This document shows, piece by piece, positions 9,825-22,572 of a DNA stretch of 64,000 nucleotides. Position numbers and translations under genes: made by a program. How positions within the stretch are numbered: the first letter of the stretch is position 1; every line of letters begins with the position of its first letter. Below the pieces are notes generated by a model, which saw only the letters and a program-made list of their open reading frames with translations, did not search any database and had not been told where the DNA came from. This DNA is from Cinnamomum chago (Eukaryota; Streptophyta; Magnoliopsida; Laurales; Lauraceae). The DNA is taken from positions 110,518,501 through 110,582,500 of the forward strand of contig CP142453.1 in NCBI GenBank assembly GCA_038049695.1, given 5' to 3'.

Positions 9825-12800
9825 CTTTCTGCAGCTATGTCCACAAAAGGAATTGTAGAGCCTTTTTGAAGCGACAAGAGCAGTATCTGTTTCCTGAATA
9901 CATGATTGGTGATCTACAGCGGGAAAAAACCCATCTTGTTAGACCTCATTACAAAAAAATATATATATATATTATATCCAGTTCTGAGAAGAATGAAAAA
10001 AAATAAAGCAATATATAAATGAAACATGTAAGCTAGAGAACAATATACATTTTTCTTCACACTGACTACATGAGAGCAATGGCGAGAGAGTCATTCCACC
10101 ACTATCAGAAGCATTACTTCCACCCAACCCACAAAATTTACATGAACAATTTGGACAGTGCCAATCACCTCGAGGAAGCTTCTGCAACAGGGACACATGA
10201 AATAATTTTGCACTAAATAAGTAGTAAAACATGAAAAAGGCCACCTTGTATCCAGTAAACTTGTAAAAAGTATATAGACTTTCTTTTTTATTATTGTTAA
10301 TTAGCAAAAAGATAAGACACAGCAGCAACAAACTTCCCTCTTTTAAGCAGTAGCAGTGAATTTACTATAAGGAATAAGTATCATTGCAAGCTACCCAACT
10401 CATATTACACTGCAAATCATATCATGGGGTTCACCTGCATGGACAATGAAGTGATGTATGGGAAAAGCCCTGTCATGGATTCCATGTCATCAAACAAACA
10501 CCTTTACTGGATAACCATATCGATTCAGTGGCTCTGCTAATGGATGCTTGGACCTCTCTCTTCAAGCATCTATTTTGGTAGCCCAGGATCAAATGGCTGA
10601 CCATATGGGATCCAAGTAGGAACCTTCTGTCAAACTGCCCAGAACAAATATGGGCCCCACCATGCCGGCTATGACAAATAGGATGTGCACAATTCATGCT
10701 GATTCATTATCCTACTAAAGAAAAGTTATTAAAAAAAATGACACAACAAATTACAACAAAACAGAAGGGCATAGGGACAATGATCCCAGGAAAGATGATC
10801 TGGTAATGCTGTCTAAATCTATCCTCTACCCATAAAAATTCTAACTAGAAATCTTACAAAGATATCATCCAGAAAAAATATTTATTTATTTTTTAAGATT
10901 GTTTTCTGAGGACATAAATAAAAATTAAAAAATAGAATAGATCTGTTACTTAACTTTTAAGGACTTAACCTTTTGTCCTGTATTCTACATTTCTTTATTT
11001 TCTTTGGGAAGTAACAACCATGGTTGAGAATGTTGTTTCAGACCCCCAAACCGAAATGTTTTGGCCAGTTCAGAATTTTGGTGAAATGGTCAGAATTACG
11101 TTTGACAAAAATAAAAAATAAGCAAATATGAATATATAAAAAAATAAAACAATATTTAAATTTAAAGTGAAATTTGGCTGGGACCTATTTCCTATTAGAG
11201 TGAAATTTGGTAAGTGCGCATTTCCTATTTAAGTGAAATTTATTAGGGCCGTATATCCTATTAGGGTGAAATTTGACTATGGCCCATTTCTTATAAGAGA
11301 GAAATTTGGCTAGGGCCCTATTTCATATTATAGTGAAATTTGGGTAGGGCCCATTTCTTATTTGAATGAAATTTTGTTAGGGCTCTATTTTCTATAAGAG
11401 TGAAATTTTACTAGGGCTCATATCTGAGTAGGGAATTTAATTTAGATAATTTGTATTTTTATTTGGTGAACCTCTATGTGGAGCCCATGACTTGATGCAT
11501 TGGACTGAATTATTTCAATCAATGACCCATTCTTTAAAAAAATCCTTTTTTTTAACGTTTTGAGCAGCTTGGACTTTAATGGGTGGCCTATTGTAGAGTT
11601 CCAAGCATTTTTATTTTCATTTAAGATGAAAAGGGCCAGCTGAGCCATGCATTAGCGGGGAGGGGGAAGAGAGAGAGAAGGCCCTTTCTACTTTCATTGG
11701 GAAAGAAAAAAACAGAGGGAGGTAAGAAAAGGGACGAGGAAGAAGAGAGGAGGGGAAGGAGAAGAGAAAAAAATAAAGGGAAGCAAAGAGAGAAAGGAGA
11801 AGAAGAATAGAACCCCACCCCAAAAAAGAAAACCAAAAAATACACCAGAAAAAAAAAAAAAAACATTCGACCAAATTTGAGAATTTGCCCTTTTTGGCGA
11901 CCCGAAATTCCGGATCTCTGCCTAAATGGTCTGAAATATTGAAATCAAAATTATTTGATACCACCAAAAAAAAATCTAAAAAACAATATATATATATATG
12001 GGGCCAGCTCTCCTAAGCTCAAGCTTAGGATAAGGTAAACTCAAGTGTGTGGTGGGGCCCACCTGGGGACCCAAATGGAGATGGGGTGGGGGGGATTTCA
12101 AGGACTCCCTTGAATCTTCCTCTCTACAAAAAATCAGCCCCAAATGCGATTTATATCATCTCCATATGGGCCCAAAAGTTTAATGGTCAACGGTCCATTT
12201 TGATTGACGCATAGTCAATCCAACGGTCCAATAAATTCGGATCTGACCGAAAGTTTGTGGACATGTGTAATTTAGGAAAGTCATGTGTTTGGTCCATTTG
12301 GATGGACCAAAGGTGGGCCCCACAAGCATGAGCTTACGAAATTTTTTTCCTAAGCTTGAGTTTAGGAGAGCCTTGCTCTATATATATATATATACACACA
12401 CGCATATATATGCACACACAGAGACTCAATATATAAATAAATACTTTGAAGAAAGAAATAAATTGAATAAATTGAAAATTCTCTAAAATAGCATATAACC
12501 ATACCAAGTGTAATAATTTCCACACACCTGCATATTTAAACAGGACTGATGGAAGGTTGAAGGACAGCTATCACAACAGATCAAGTCACCGCCATCGCCA
12601 CAAATGCCACAGGTATCATCATCTGGGTCATCATCATCAACGTCAATGGAATGGAACCCACGCGGCATTGATTCCTCTTGTTTGCCCCATGCTTCTAATT
12701 GGCATTGCAAAAGAGAAACCCCCGACTCTAAAACTATGTTTTGGAATGGCTGACGCAGTTTACTTCCGGCGTGCACCTCAAATTTTGGAACTGTCACAAT

Positions 12801-14612
12801 TTCACTACAGCAACAGCAATGAATGCCGTCTCTTGTTACCCACCCATCCAGCATTGCATGTGTATGTCTCCTGTTCATATACTGCACTTTAGCATTCATA
12901 GGCACAGTTCCTGTATCTATCAGCCAGGAGAGAACAGTTCGCTTTCCAGCATATGGAGTAAGAGTGTCACTTCCTCCATCTGCTTCTTTGTTAGAGCTGC
13001 GCGCCAACAATGCACATCCTTTATGTTTTCTACTTCTTCCTTGTAGAGAATGAGCATCCCAACGAGGACTCGGTTTTTCTTTCTTAGTTGAGCTGCCTGC
13101 ATGTGCCTTAACATCCTTATTTCTTCTGCTACCTACAAGCTCTTCATCTGATTCTTCATTGACCCCTTTGTTTCTCATCAGCATGCTGACAGACTCATTT
13201 GGTATTGGAGAAAACACAAGACTTCTCCCTTTGCGCTTGCAATCGCTGCCGCTAGAATCCCTTTTGTCCTTACCATTGCTGCTTAACTCCATTTTAAATG
13301 CATTATACGCTTTAACTATTGACCAGTAAGACCCTCCTTTTGGATTGATATACACAGCATCTTTATAATTTTGGTCCCTCCGGGGCCTATATTCAATTGT
13401 CCAACCTGCATTCAGAAGCATATCCTTAATCTGAGTTCGCAGTACTTGCTTTTCTGTTCCAGAAACCTTCTCCTCCACTGTTTCCTTCTGACTGCTTGAA
13501 GAGGCACGTTCCAATACCAATGGGCTCTCTCCTTCATACTTCACCTCTGACTTGGATTTACTGCCAGCACCTAAGTTCTTTGAGTCTGTCTGCAAGCTTC
13601 TTTCAGAGTCAACAGCTTCTCTATCAGTTACTTTCTTTTTTTCAATCTTCTCATTCTTTGTCACTGTGACAGCTGAACTTGGTTTTTCAGGCAACTTCCT
13701 TCTTCCAGAGATTGAGGGGTCAGTCAAAGCTTTGCGATTGGAAATGCTGAAATACCCAGGATGTTTTGGACTGTCTTCAGATTCCCTTCCATCGAGCTTC
13801 TTTGTAATCCCACCCGCTGCCTTCATCTTGCTATTGGATGATGCCTTCAAAACACCACCTTTGGCCGGCGTACAGGGGCTATTCTTCTCCTGAGAAGTAC
13901 CAACCAAGCGGAAATCATTGACTCTCTCCACACTAAATACCTTCTTGTCGAACCAATCCGCTCCCTTGTTTTTCTCAACTACCGAGCCACTGCTCATATG
14001 CGAATTTGAAGGTGTTCCCTTCTCAATTGCACTACTTCCACTGCATTCCGGTTCGGATTCCTTCTTCAGTCGAGTAGAAGACCCTGCATTCTTCGAATCC
14101 AAGTCACCCTTGTTCTCAAACTTTTCTTCCCCGCCCTTCCCATTCTCCACTTTGGCCTTTTTCTTGTCAATTGCAGCTTGTTCATTGGACTTAAGCAAAC
14201 TCCCTCTACCTCTCTTCCTCCCAATTTCAACTTCTCTATGCTTCATAGATCCTTTATTCGTCTTTCTCCTGCTGATTTCGACATCCTCCTTGAATTCATA
14301 AGGATCTTCATCGCTCAACTGTTCTTCCCTGACTCTACCCTTACCAATTCCACCGTCCTTTCTAAACCGCCCCGTCCCATCCCTCTTTTTCTCAGCTACT
14401 GACTTGGCTGCTACTTTCCTCTTCTGATCGATGGAACCGTTACCGCTCTCCCGGCTCCCACGACCGACTTTCCGATCCTCGTCCGACTCTGCATCGCTTC
14501 CCGACCGAGGTCTCTTCTTCTCCTTCTTCACAAACACTTTCAGTTCCCCAGAAACTCTTTCCCTCTCCCCAATCTTCCCCGAACGAGTAACTGGTCCAGA
14601 GCCTTCTCTCAT
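9825..14612 (-). CDS. IDM1-family PHD-finger protein, 5' part (three exons)
   Basis: This is a nuclear chromatin-regulator-type protein. The family is defined by plant PHD-finger acyltransferases such as Arabidopsis IDM1, which acetylate histone H3 to promote active DNA demethylation. Exon 1 is 14612-12528, exon 2 10181-10049 and exon 3 9913-9825; all have GT/AG borders and matching phases. Residues 1-380 are basic, Lys/Glu/Ser-rich and probably disordered, with several nuclear-localisation-like KKEKKR/RKRGRG clusters. Residues about 390-445 carry a conserved LLNAGWTIEYRPRRDQNYKD region. Residues about 555-640 match the Tify-binding-like region (VLSWLIDTG, MLDGWVTRDGIHC). A PHD finger starts near 668 (CGICGDGGDLICC) and crosses intron 1 into exon 2 (DWHCPNC). 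A second Cys/His cluster spans exons 2-3 (LLSCSQCEEKYHQSC, FCGHSC). The C-terminal GNAT domain expected in the family is absent from the window. I infer it lies further left beyond a long intron. Which family member this is cannot be decided. Confidence 0.88.
11160..11432. repeat. About 33-bp tandem repeat in PHD-gene intron 1
   Basis: About eight imperfect units follow the pattern GTGAAATTTGGCTAGGGCCC followed by ATTTCYTATTAGA. Units differ by a few substitutions and small indels and are roughly 32-34 bases long. It lies wholly within the intron. Confidence 0.8.
12001..12378. mobile_element. MITE with about 30-bp terminal inverted repeats
   Basis: The left end contains CTCTCCTAAGCTCAAGCTTA. 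The right end, reverse-complemented, contains CTCTCCTAAACTCAAGCTTA. The element is flanked on both sides by TATATATAT, so it inserted into, or duplicated, an AT repeat. There is no coding capacity. The length is about 378 bases. The family is not certain; the inverted repeats and AT target are compatible with a Mutator-like or Tc1-like MITE. Confidence 0.75.
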
Positions 14613-16234
14613 CTCTCACAATTATCTTATCTTGCAGGGAAAAAGAAAAGACCAAGAACAAAACCCTAACTTCGGAGATTCCCTTCAAAATCGCTACCTG
14701 CGAAAAGAGATGAACAGAAAAACCGTGATGATTTCAAATCAAAATGAGATGAAGAAGCTGGATCAGAGGCCATCGACCTTGATCTGGAGCTGAAGAGCTC
14801 AAATCACTGAAAGGAAGTACCCAAAAAAAAAAAAAAACTAGATCTGAAAGCAGCAGATGTAAGCTTACATGGATTTGTAAGAGATGGAGATGGATCCAAG
14901 TGTATGTTGGAGAGATTGGAAGAATATGCTTTAGATCGGGATCAACATCTAGTGTTTGGATCAGAGAAGGGAGGGTTTGGGGGTGGGGTTTTTGTTCCCC
15001 CTTTGTTGGTAGAAGAGGGATGGGAAATAGGAGTCAGAGCGCGAAAATGATAAGGAGTCCAACCCAGTTGGACTAAATATCAGTACAAGCGAGCGTGTTA
15101 TAGTACAAGACATGGTTATGGTTATGGTTATGGTTATGGTCATGGTCATGTTTTAATAGCAAGGTTTTTCGGATTTCTTGTCTGATGATTGGAATTTTTT
15201 AAATTTTGTCAACTTCTTGTTTGAAGGCTTCTTGCTTGGATGGAGAGAGAGAAAAAAAAAATGAATGATGTTTTTTTCCCCATTTTTGAGTTTGAATCTA
15301 TTTTTAAGAAGAGGATTTCATTTTCATTTAGGATTTATTAGCTTGGATGGAATTTTATTTTTGGGATTTTAGTAAGTATATACTCAAAAAATGACTAAAT
15401 TTGAAGGAAGAAAATACGGAGATTCATGTATGATGATCAAATAAGATTTCTTTTAAGGGGAAATAAATATCCACATTTCAGTTTAATATATTAAATTATA
15501 GGAAAGTTAGAAAATCATCTATATCTATGTTTTTTTTTATCCTTCTCCTCTCGTTCCTTTGATAATCTTATATTGGAACCCATTTTTATCATTAATTTAT
15601 AGTGGATCAATTTCATGCAAACAAATGGGCATGACTAACTTTGGTGAAGAGTGGGAGAAAATACTTCACCATGAGTTAGTGGAGAAACATTGTTTTCTCG
15701 ATTGAAATTTATTATTATATTGACGAAAGTTAACGTTTAACAATTTAGCAATCAGTCTTACTTTGCATGATATTTTTTAAATGATTTTATCCTGCATGAT
15801 GTTTTTTGTTTTAATCCCAGCATGGCAAATGGTAATAAAAAAAAAAAGTATAGTGATTTCTCATAATAAAAGGATCCCTCCATCATTAGTTTTCTCCTTG
15901 TTTTCTCCACCAAGTGGTGATTTTCATCTTTGCCATCTCCCTCCCAAACTGGCTATTAAATCATTTGCATCTTAACTTAGGCTTGTTTGAGCGTAGAGAG
16001 AAGTGTCGAATAAAAATAAGATTTCCTTGAAGGTCATTTGCCTCTTACACGTGTGCTAGGAAAATCGGTTTTACAAATGTAAATGTCACATGTGCAATGT
16101 TATGTGTGTGAAACACATTATCAATTTTGTCAAAATCTTTTTCGTATTAATAGAGGAGTATATCCAACATCTGAATTTATCATACTTTTTTTCTTGAACT
16201 ACTCAAAACCCATGAAAAACTAATATATGAAACT
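14613..16234. promoter_or_regulatory. Upstream region of the PHD gene; no gene recognised
   Basis: This is the 5' flank of the minus-strand PHD gene. The first few hundred bases probably hold the 5' UTR and promoter. A hexamer repeat (GGTTAT/GGTCAT) of about six units lies at 15112-15150. Further out the DNA is AT-rich with no exon recognised. I could not identify a convincing TATA box or transcription start. Confidence 0.4.
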
Positions 16235-16243
16235 AGATGTCCT

Positions 16244-16618
16244 TTGGGGTGTAATGGTTCGGTTAACCGTTCATTTTGGAAGAACCGTTACACAAATCGT
16301 GAATTACGGTTTTCAGTTTTAAAAACCATAACCACGTCCGAAAAATCGTTAAAAACTGAACCGCGGTTAACCGTTAAAAACCATAACCGAACCGTATCCG
16401 GAAAAACCATTAAAAATCATTTTATCAAGTGTATACTTAAGTTAAGAATTATATAAATATTTCATTTAGGCCCTTTATTTTTCATTAGTATAACGGTGCG
16501 GTTAACCATGTGCCGGTTAATAACCGTGGGTCAATAATGAAAACCATAACCGAACCGTGAAACATAGTTATTAACCGCGGTTTAGTTAGACGATTTTTCG
16601 ATTTTCTTTTACACCCTT
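16244..16618. mobile_element. Mutator-like MITE, copy 1 (375 bp)
   Basis: The ends read TTGGGGTGTAA and TTACACCCTT. They are flanked by AGATGTCCT (16235-16243) and AGACGTCCT (16619-16627), a 9-bp target duplication with one mismatch. The interior is rich in GGTTAACCG and AACCGTTA words and is itself largely palindromic. A related copy in the opposite orientation is at 38492-38981. A 9-bp duplication points to the Mutator superfamily. There is no coding capacity. Confidence 0.82.
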
Positions 16619-16627
16619 AGACGTCCT

Positions 16628-18729
16628 AATACTCACTATTATTTTAGGAATATTGAATGGTTTTGATCAAAATTGGGGGTGCACAAAAGTGTAAATAGTT
16701 ATATATATTTGGGGTTTTTTCACAAATTACTCAAATATTCGAATATTTAAAGATGATAAGTTGTAAAATATCTAGGTTTATTAGTTCAATAAGAAAATTG
16801 AACGATTTTGATTTCAAACATGGGGCTCACATGAATGAATAAAAATGAAGGTGGTTAATGGGGCCTCCAAGAATGCAGTTGCCAAGTAAGAGAATTACGA
16901 ACGCCTTTTGGAAGAGGTGTGGGATTTATTCTCACACTTGTTTAAGCGTGTAAATGGTTTTATTTAAACACCCCATTACGTATCACAGTATAAATGAGTA
17001 GAAACAAATATGGTGATACATAATCACTAAGCATGGGAATCATTTACACATGTAAATGGCTGCAAACGAGCAACCCCTCGAGGTTTACTTGTTTCATGTA
17101 CTTAGATGTCTAAGATTGTATCTCTACAAGTAGTTAAAATGAAGATCAAAAGTGAATATAATAAAAATGACCAACAAATAACCTCCCCTATAATGAAGAT
17201 CGAATTAAGAATATGTGAAATGAAGATTGAATAATCACCTTGGTAATTCAGTACCTATAGAAGTCGATGCTCTGTCTATATATCCACTTAATTATATCCA
17301 TGACCCCCCACCTCCTTCTACTCTTTAATAATTCCAAGGTGGAGCTCAGTTCACCACGAATTCTTATGCATTTATGCAAATAGATAGATTCTAAGGTTCT
17401 GACATTTTTTTAGCTATTATTATATTGTTTGATTGTATTTAGCATGGTTTGGAGGGTGTTTAGGGGTGTTAGTTCCCTAGTCAGTGGACGGCCCATAATT
17501 TTCATTTGAGTAGGGCGGACGATGGTCAATTGAAACCAATTAAAACAAATAAAAGAAAGGAAACTTAATACCTAACAAGTTGTTCCAACAAAAATAAATT
17601 ACTGGTAAAATATTTTAGTAATAATTGAGAAATAGGCAATAGGTTTTACACGATGACCTTGATACAGAAAAGAGGTAAAAAAAATAGCTAATGGGTTTTG
17701 CATGGTCCTTTGTTCTATACTAAGTCCTACTCTGGAGATATAATCTATAGAGAAAAACTAATAACAATCCAAAAATATCCCACAACTCAAGAATCAAAAT
17801 GAAACAAATTAATAGAATTCCTACAAATAGCAAAAATAAAACACTCCTCTCTTCTAATTCAGTCTTCTACAAGGGCATCTAAAAATCTGAAAAAATAGTC
17901 CCTAATTTATAATACCATAACAATAATTCTAGATGAGAGGGAGTCCTAGAAGGGAGAAGGAGAAGAGATTGAGAGAGGGAATACCTGCCATATTGATTAT
18001 GGAGAGAGAACTGAGCAGGGCGGACAGATGTGCCCAATCCCATCTGGGACATATCCCATTTGGGAGTTTTCCCAAATAAACCTTGGGCGGTCGCCCCATG
18101 TCCATGTAACGTGGGTCTACCCCTGTCCCTAGTTGTAAGTGTTTCTAGTGGCCTTGGGCTTAGTTAGAGAGTTTAGGGGGTTATTTGTAGTTTTGAGAGA
18201 GTTGTAAGGGAGTAGTATTTGTAATTTTAGAGAGTTTTTGAGGTTGGGCCCTTGGTTTTAGTGTGGTTAGTTGTAAGGTCCTTTGGAAAAAATGAAGATT
18301 TTTTCTTTTGTTTTCCAAATTACCCTTACCATTTCTTGTTTGAAATATACTTAAGTGGAGGGCATTTTAGTCCTTTAACCTTTCACTCTTTAGTAAAAAA
18401 AAAAAACCAGCTATAGCTATCTTATGAAGGCTCATATCCAATTTCTCTCATTTCCCTCCATATCTTCCTCATACCCTCCCTCTGCTCTACAAGCTTCAAG
18501 GCAAAATCAAGCCATTCCTTGGGAGAATCCGATGAAGAATAACATTAAAGACAAGATCTCAAGCCTCTTTCTCCTCATCTCCAGTTAGATTTGTTTTTTC
18601 TCTTTTCTATCTCTATCAAGGTAAGTTTCAAATATTAATTCCATCTTCAACCTTCTTGATTTAGTCCATGGTAGAATTCAGCCATAATCCATTCTTTTTC
18701 ATTGATTTGAGTGTAGGATCCTTAGATCT
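16628..18729. other. No gene recognised; possible LTR-type sequence
   Basis: I see no host exon. From about 18030 to 18729 the sequence has long-LTR character: pyrimidine-rich leader-like stretches, CTTCTTCCTC motifs and a splice-donor-like AAGGTAAGT. It appears to continue on the far side of the PIF/Harbinger element, at 24093 onward. I could not find its start, so I do not draw an LTR boundary. Confidence 0.35.
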
Positions 18730-20275
18730 TAAGGGCATGTTTAGCAACGGTCCTCGGGTCAAAATCCTAGATAGTTTTCCGCGATGTCAAAGAAAACCCA
18801 TGTTTGGTTCACTTTTCCTGGACGGTTTTCCTTGGAGAGGAGATGCACTCTTTCTGTAATGTCGTGTTTTTGTAGGATTCTACCACCCCCCATTGGATAT
18901 CGACAATCCGCGTTTTCAAAGGCCAGGGTATATAAACTCAGTTTCTGCGAAGAAAACACCCCCGAGTCCTTTTCGATCCCTCAAACCCCTTTCTCTCAAG
19001 TTCTGGCTCTAACCCTTCTCTTTTGCTGCTGTGATTGGATTCTACCGGCGACAGCAACAACCGATCTCCCCCACTCTCCTTTTTCTTTCAGCAGCGATTG
19101 GAGGCTTTAGCTGGTGCTGCGATTGGAGGCTCCTTCGACACTGCACAGTCTACCACTCTCCCTCACTCCTCTTTGTCTCTCGGCAGCAACCAGTACGATT
19201 TGTCTACCTTCATTCAACGATTCCTTCTCCACTACTTTCCCCATGTAACTATGGATTCTCTCATTTCCCTTTTTTATGTTATTTTTCTCTAGTTTTCATG
19301 CATCAAGAATCTCATATTATTTTCCCTCGTTCTCTTCTTCTATCTCCAAACCGAATTGATACCAAGGCATAGTCAGGATATATTTTAGATGAGTTAGGTC
19401 ATGTAATATGTTTCCAATTTGTTTGGCTATGAAGTGCATTTTTTTTAGGGTTTGAATCCCTTTCATGGAAGGAAAAGGAAATTCGATCTTGGGATAATTG
19501 CATATAATGCTAATGTGTCTTTGGTGATCCTCAAGTCAGGGCTAGTATGTCTTTGGTGACTGCATATAACTGTGAAACTTTTCTTAGCTATTAACAATCT
19601 TAGCATGGTCTCAGGCATTCTAGATGTGTCAGGCCTCAAACTATTATTTCTCAACTGAGATTGCAGTATCAACACATCACTCGGTTATTCCATCCATTCT
19701 CTCTCTCTCAAAAAAAAAAAAAGAAAAAAGAAAAAAGGAAGAGATCATATGTTTTTAAGAAAAAAAAATGAAATCTTCATTCTCATTATAGCTTTTTGAA
19801 GCTTTTACATTTGAACACCATTATCATGACTAATACGAGGTCTAATTTGGTAGAGGAGGACATCCTATATAACTTGACCTATAGCTAGTTTAAATTTAGA
19901 TGCATACCTTTTTGTATATGTTGACAAATATGAACTGGTTTAATTATCAAGAAAGTGATATGGTTTGAATGTTATCATCCCTAATTTGTAGCTGCATCAC
20001 TTGTTAGGCTATTTTGTATAGTTGATGATATGGCCCATGTAGCCATATGCTGAAACAGATTTTCTATTTCAAGCTATAATAAATTCAAGCCTTGGACCTC
20101 ATAGCCTTAGATGGACTTAGAGACTTCTTATGTTGAAGGAGTAAAACTCTACTGGGGCTCACTTGTTGAACATTAGAGCTGCTAAAACTATACACCCACA
20201 TATCTTACCACAATACGAGTTGGTCCCATTGTATAATTAATCATCTAATAGAAAATGTGATTAATGAAGAAGGCA

Positions 20276-20442
20276 TTGGTTATGTGCATTGTGCTTCATT
20301 TGATTTTTTTGTACTTCATTCGGAAATAGACTTTATGCATTGTCCTTTATATTAAACTTGTCTCATTAGAGGTTCCATTCATTGTATAAAGTGGAATTTA
20401 GAGGTTCTGTTTTCAACAAATTATGTAAGCTATTGATTCTTG
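20276..20442 (+). repeat. Internal direct repeat, copy A
   Basis: This copy runs from a GTGCATTGTGCTTCATTTGA-like start to TATGTAAGCTATTGATTCTT and closely matches 22573-22740. Both copies are inside the PIF/Harbinger element and in the same orientation, 2.3 kb apart, and flank its MYB/SANT region. Confidence 0.8.
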
Positions 20443-20963
20443 AAGGGCATATTTGGCAACGGTCTTTAAATCAGAATTAGCTTCACAAGATGTTGACATT
20501 GTTGATTGGACTGTTGGTTTCATGTTTTACTACCAATATTGTTAATTGCTAATGTTGGTGGGTATGTTATATCGCTTTTGAGAAAGCCATACAAATTTGC
20601 ATCTTGTCTCTAGTGCTAAATGCGGAAGCTATTTGAATGTGGACAGAGAGAAGATTGACAGTTTGAGTGGCCCTTTGTGTGCAAGCCACTGGCAAGTAGC
20701 TTGCTCTCTAAAGCCATCACCAACTATAGGTAAATTGGTTACATGTAATCAAGTTGACTAAATGGAAATTAGGAAAAACAAAATTGATAAACATGGGGCT
20801 AACAATGTATTTCTAGTGGTGGCATGTGCTTGTTATGGGTTGCTTACCCTCTATGTTAAATGACTCCTAGAGTAAAGCAGTTAAATGCCTGCATGGCATG
20901 TGTTAGGTGGAATGGATATGGGTGTACGGGAGATGGCCTTGTCACTGGTTAGCAAAGTTTTAA

Positions 20964-21960
20964 ATGATTCCTTGGATGTTTAACACTCATTTCAATTGTA
21001 GGATGTCTGAACCGACTAGCCCCCAAGCTGCGAACACGGCTTCAACAAGAAACATGAAATGGACAAATGAATATGGTGATGTGTTCCTCCACATCATGCT
21101 TGAGACGCGCAAAGAAGGCAAAGTAATCCTTGGGGGGTTTACCTCGGAGGGATGGACTTTGATTACAAAGGAAATGCAAAAAACTTGGGCCTAATTTAGT
21201 AGAGATAAGTTGAAGAATAGGACAGAGAGCTTAAAAAAATGGTATAGTGCGATGAAGGCTATGCTATATTTAAGTGGATTTGGATGGGATGAAGAAAGAA
21301 AAAAGGTCACAGCAGAAGACGAGGTGTGGGACGATTACATTGCGGTGAGATTCTTATTCAATATATGTGGGTTTTTCCATTGTGTTATATGTGGGATTTT
21401 TTTTTTATTATGCAAGTTTGACTTATGATCTATTATGCATGCAATGCAGGCACATCCTACAGCTAGTATGTATAGGTCGAGACGCATGCCTAACTACTAC
21501 GTCCTATGTGAAATATTCGGCAACTCAATTGCTGATGGTTGAGAGGAATTGGTTACGAATGACGTTCCTCGATCACCACCATCCATAGATAACAATGACT
21601 TGGATGGTGACTTTAATGCTAATGATGATGCTGCTACCCACAATGAGGAGGCTGGAGATGAGCACGTCTCTACAGCTAGGGGGCGTAATATGACCCCTGT
21701 AGGATCCTCCTATCAAACAGCAAGACACCAAAGCACGGGGGATGCAATGGTGGCATTCGTCGGGCGCATGGCAAATGCAATAGACACAATGTCAAGGAAT
21801 ACATCGGAAGAACAAATGAAGAATGTGTGGGAAGCAATGCTACCTCTTGATCTGGATCTGATGATAAAGTTAGGAGCATTTTGACAACTAGGGAATGAAG
21901 AGATGGCCTCACGATTTTTGGCCTTAGACAACGATTACCGCAAGATGTTTATAATTAACT
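20964..21960 (+). pseudogene. MYB/SANT-like protein of a PIF/Harbinger element, degraded
   Basis: The reading begins MSEPTSPQAANTASTRNMKW and continues through a SANT-like segment (WTNEYGDVFLHIMLETRKEG, GWTLITKEM). It is then broken by a stop after KTWA at about 21192-21194. It resumes in another frame with KNRTESLKKWYSAMKAML and DEVWDDYIA, a probable splice donor near 21342, and a second exon from about 21450 (AHPTASMYRS, then an Asp/Asn-rich stretch and EMASRFLALDNDYRKMFI). This matches the MYB/SANT-like (PF12776-type) proteins that act as the DNA-binding partner of PIF transposases. At least two in-frame stops make it non-functional as read. Similar domesticated plant proteins exist, but here the gene lies inside a defined element. 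Confidence 0.7.
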
Positions 21961-22572
21961 TCATTAACAATGTTTAATTTGATGTTTTGGTTGTTATCTT
22001 GGACTTGTAAGTCATGGTTATGATTGTGAGGTCAGACACAATTATATTTGTTTTGTTGGTATGTCATGTATATTTTTATCAAGACATGGGATGTTTAGAC
22101 AAGGAATGTCTTTTATTGGTTTTGTTGGAATGTGATGAACACTTTTAGTAATTTGTGGGATTTGTGGACAAAAATGACTTCTATTAATATTCGTGAAATG
22201 TCATAACTTATATTAATTGTCTGTGTCTTTTGTCTTCACCCGCAGCATGGATAGACAAGATCTTGTGTTCTTGTTAACTAATGTTGTTACATCAACATGT
22301 CTTTTATGCACAAAGTGGAAAGACTTGTCTTAATGAGATCTTGTGCTGTTTTGTTTTGGTAAAATCCGATCGTGTTGTCATCCAAGTACTCTTATTGTTA
22401 TTATCAATTTATCATTGATATGTCGGTTGGTATTGATAATTCAACTAGTGTGGTTGCAGCAACCTTTCGAATCTAAACTATATTAGCCATACAATCAGAT
22501 CATTTGATTTTTAATGGGGGTTTGCAACTTGCTTTTTTTAATAGTAAACCTAAGCTCTCAGAAAAAGTGGGG

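Larger units (their letters stand above)
10182..12527 (-). other. Intron 1 of the PHD gene (splits the PHD finger)
   Basis: This 2.3-kb intron has a GT donor (minus strand, 12527-12526) directly after the codons for SCLNMQ and an AG acceptor before KLPRGDWHC, so it interrupts the PHD finger between its zinc ligands. The intron holds a 33-bp minisatellite (about 11160-11430), a purine-rich tract (11660-11860) and a MITE (12001-12378). Open frames seen in it are low-complexity shadows. Confidence 0.85.

Noticed and set aside
11617-11967. Minus-strand open frame rich in Phe, Ser and Leu inside the PHD-gene intron
   Set aside because: It is the translation of a purine-rich low-complexity tract and lies wholly within a well-supported intron.
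12557-14793. Several plus-strand open frames over the PHD gene
   Set aside because: They are opposite-strand shadows of the long minus-strand exon, which has clear domain content.
15112-15150. GGTTAT hexamer run considered as a telomere-like repeat
   Set aside because: The unit does not match the plant telomere repeat and there are only about six imperfect copies.
20964-21960. A functional host MYB/SANT transcription factor
   Set aside because: It lies between PIF/Harbinger termini with TAA duplications and is broken by stops, so a transposon origin is the better reading.
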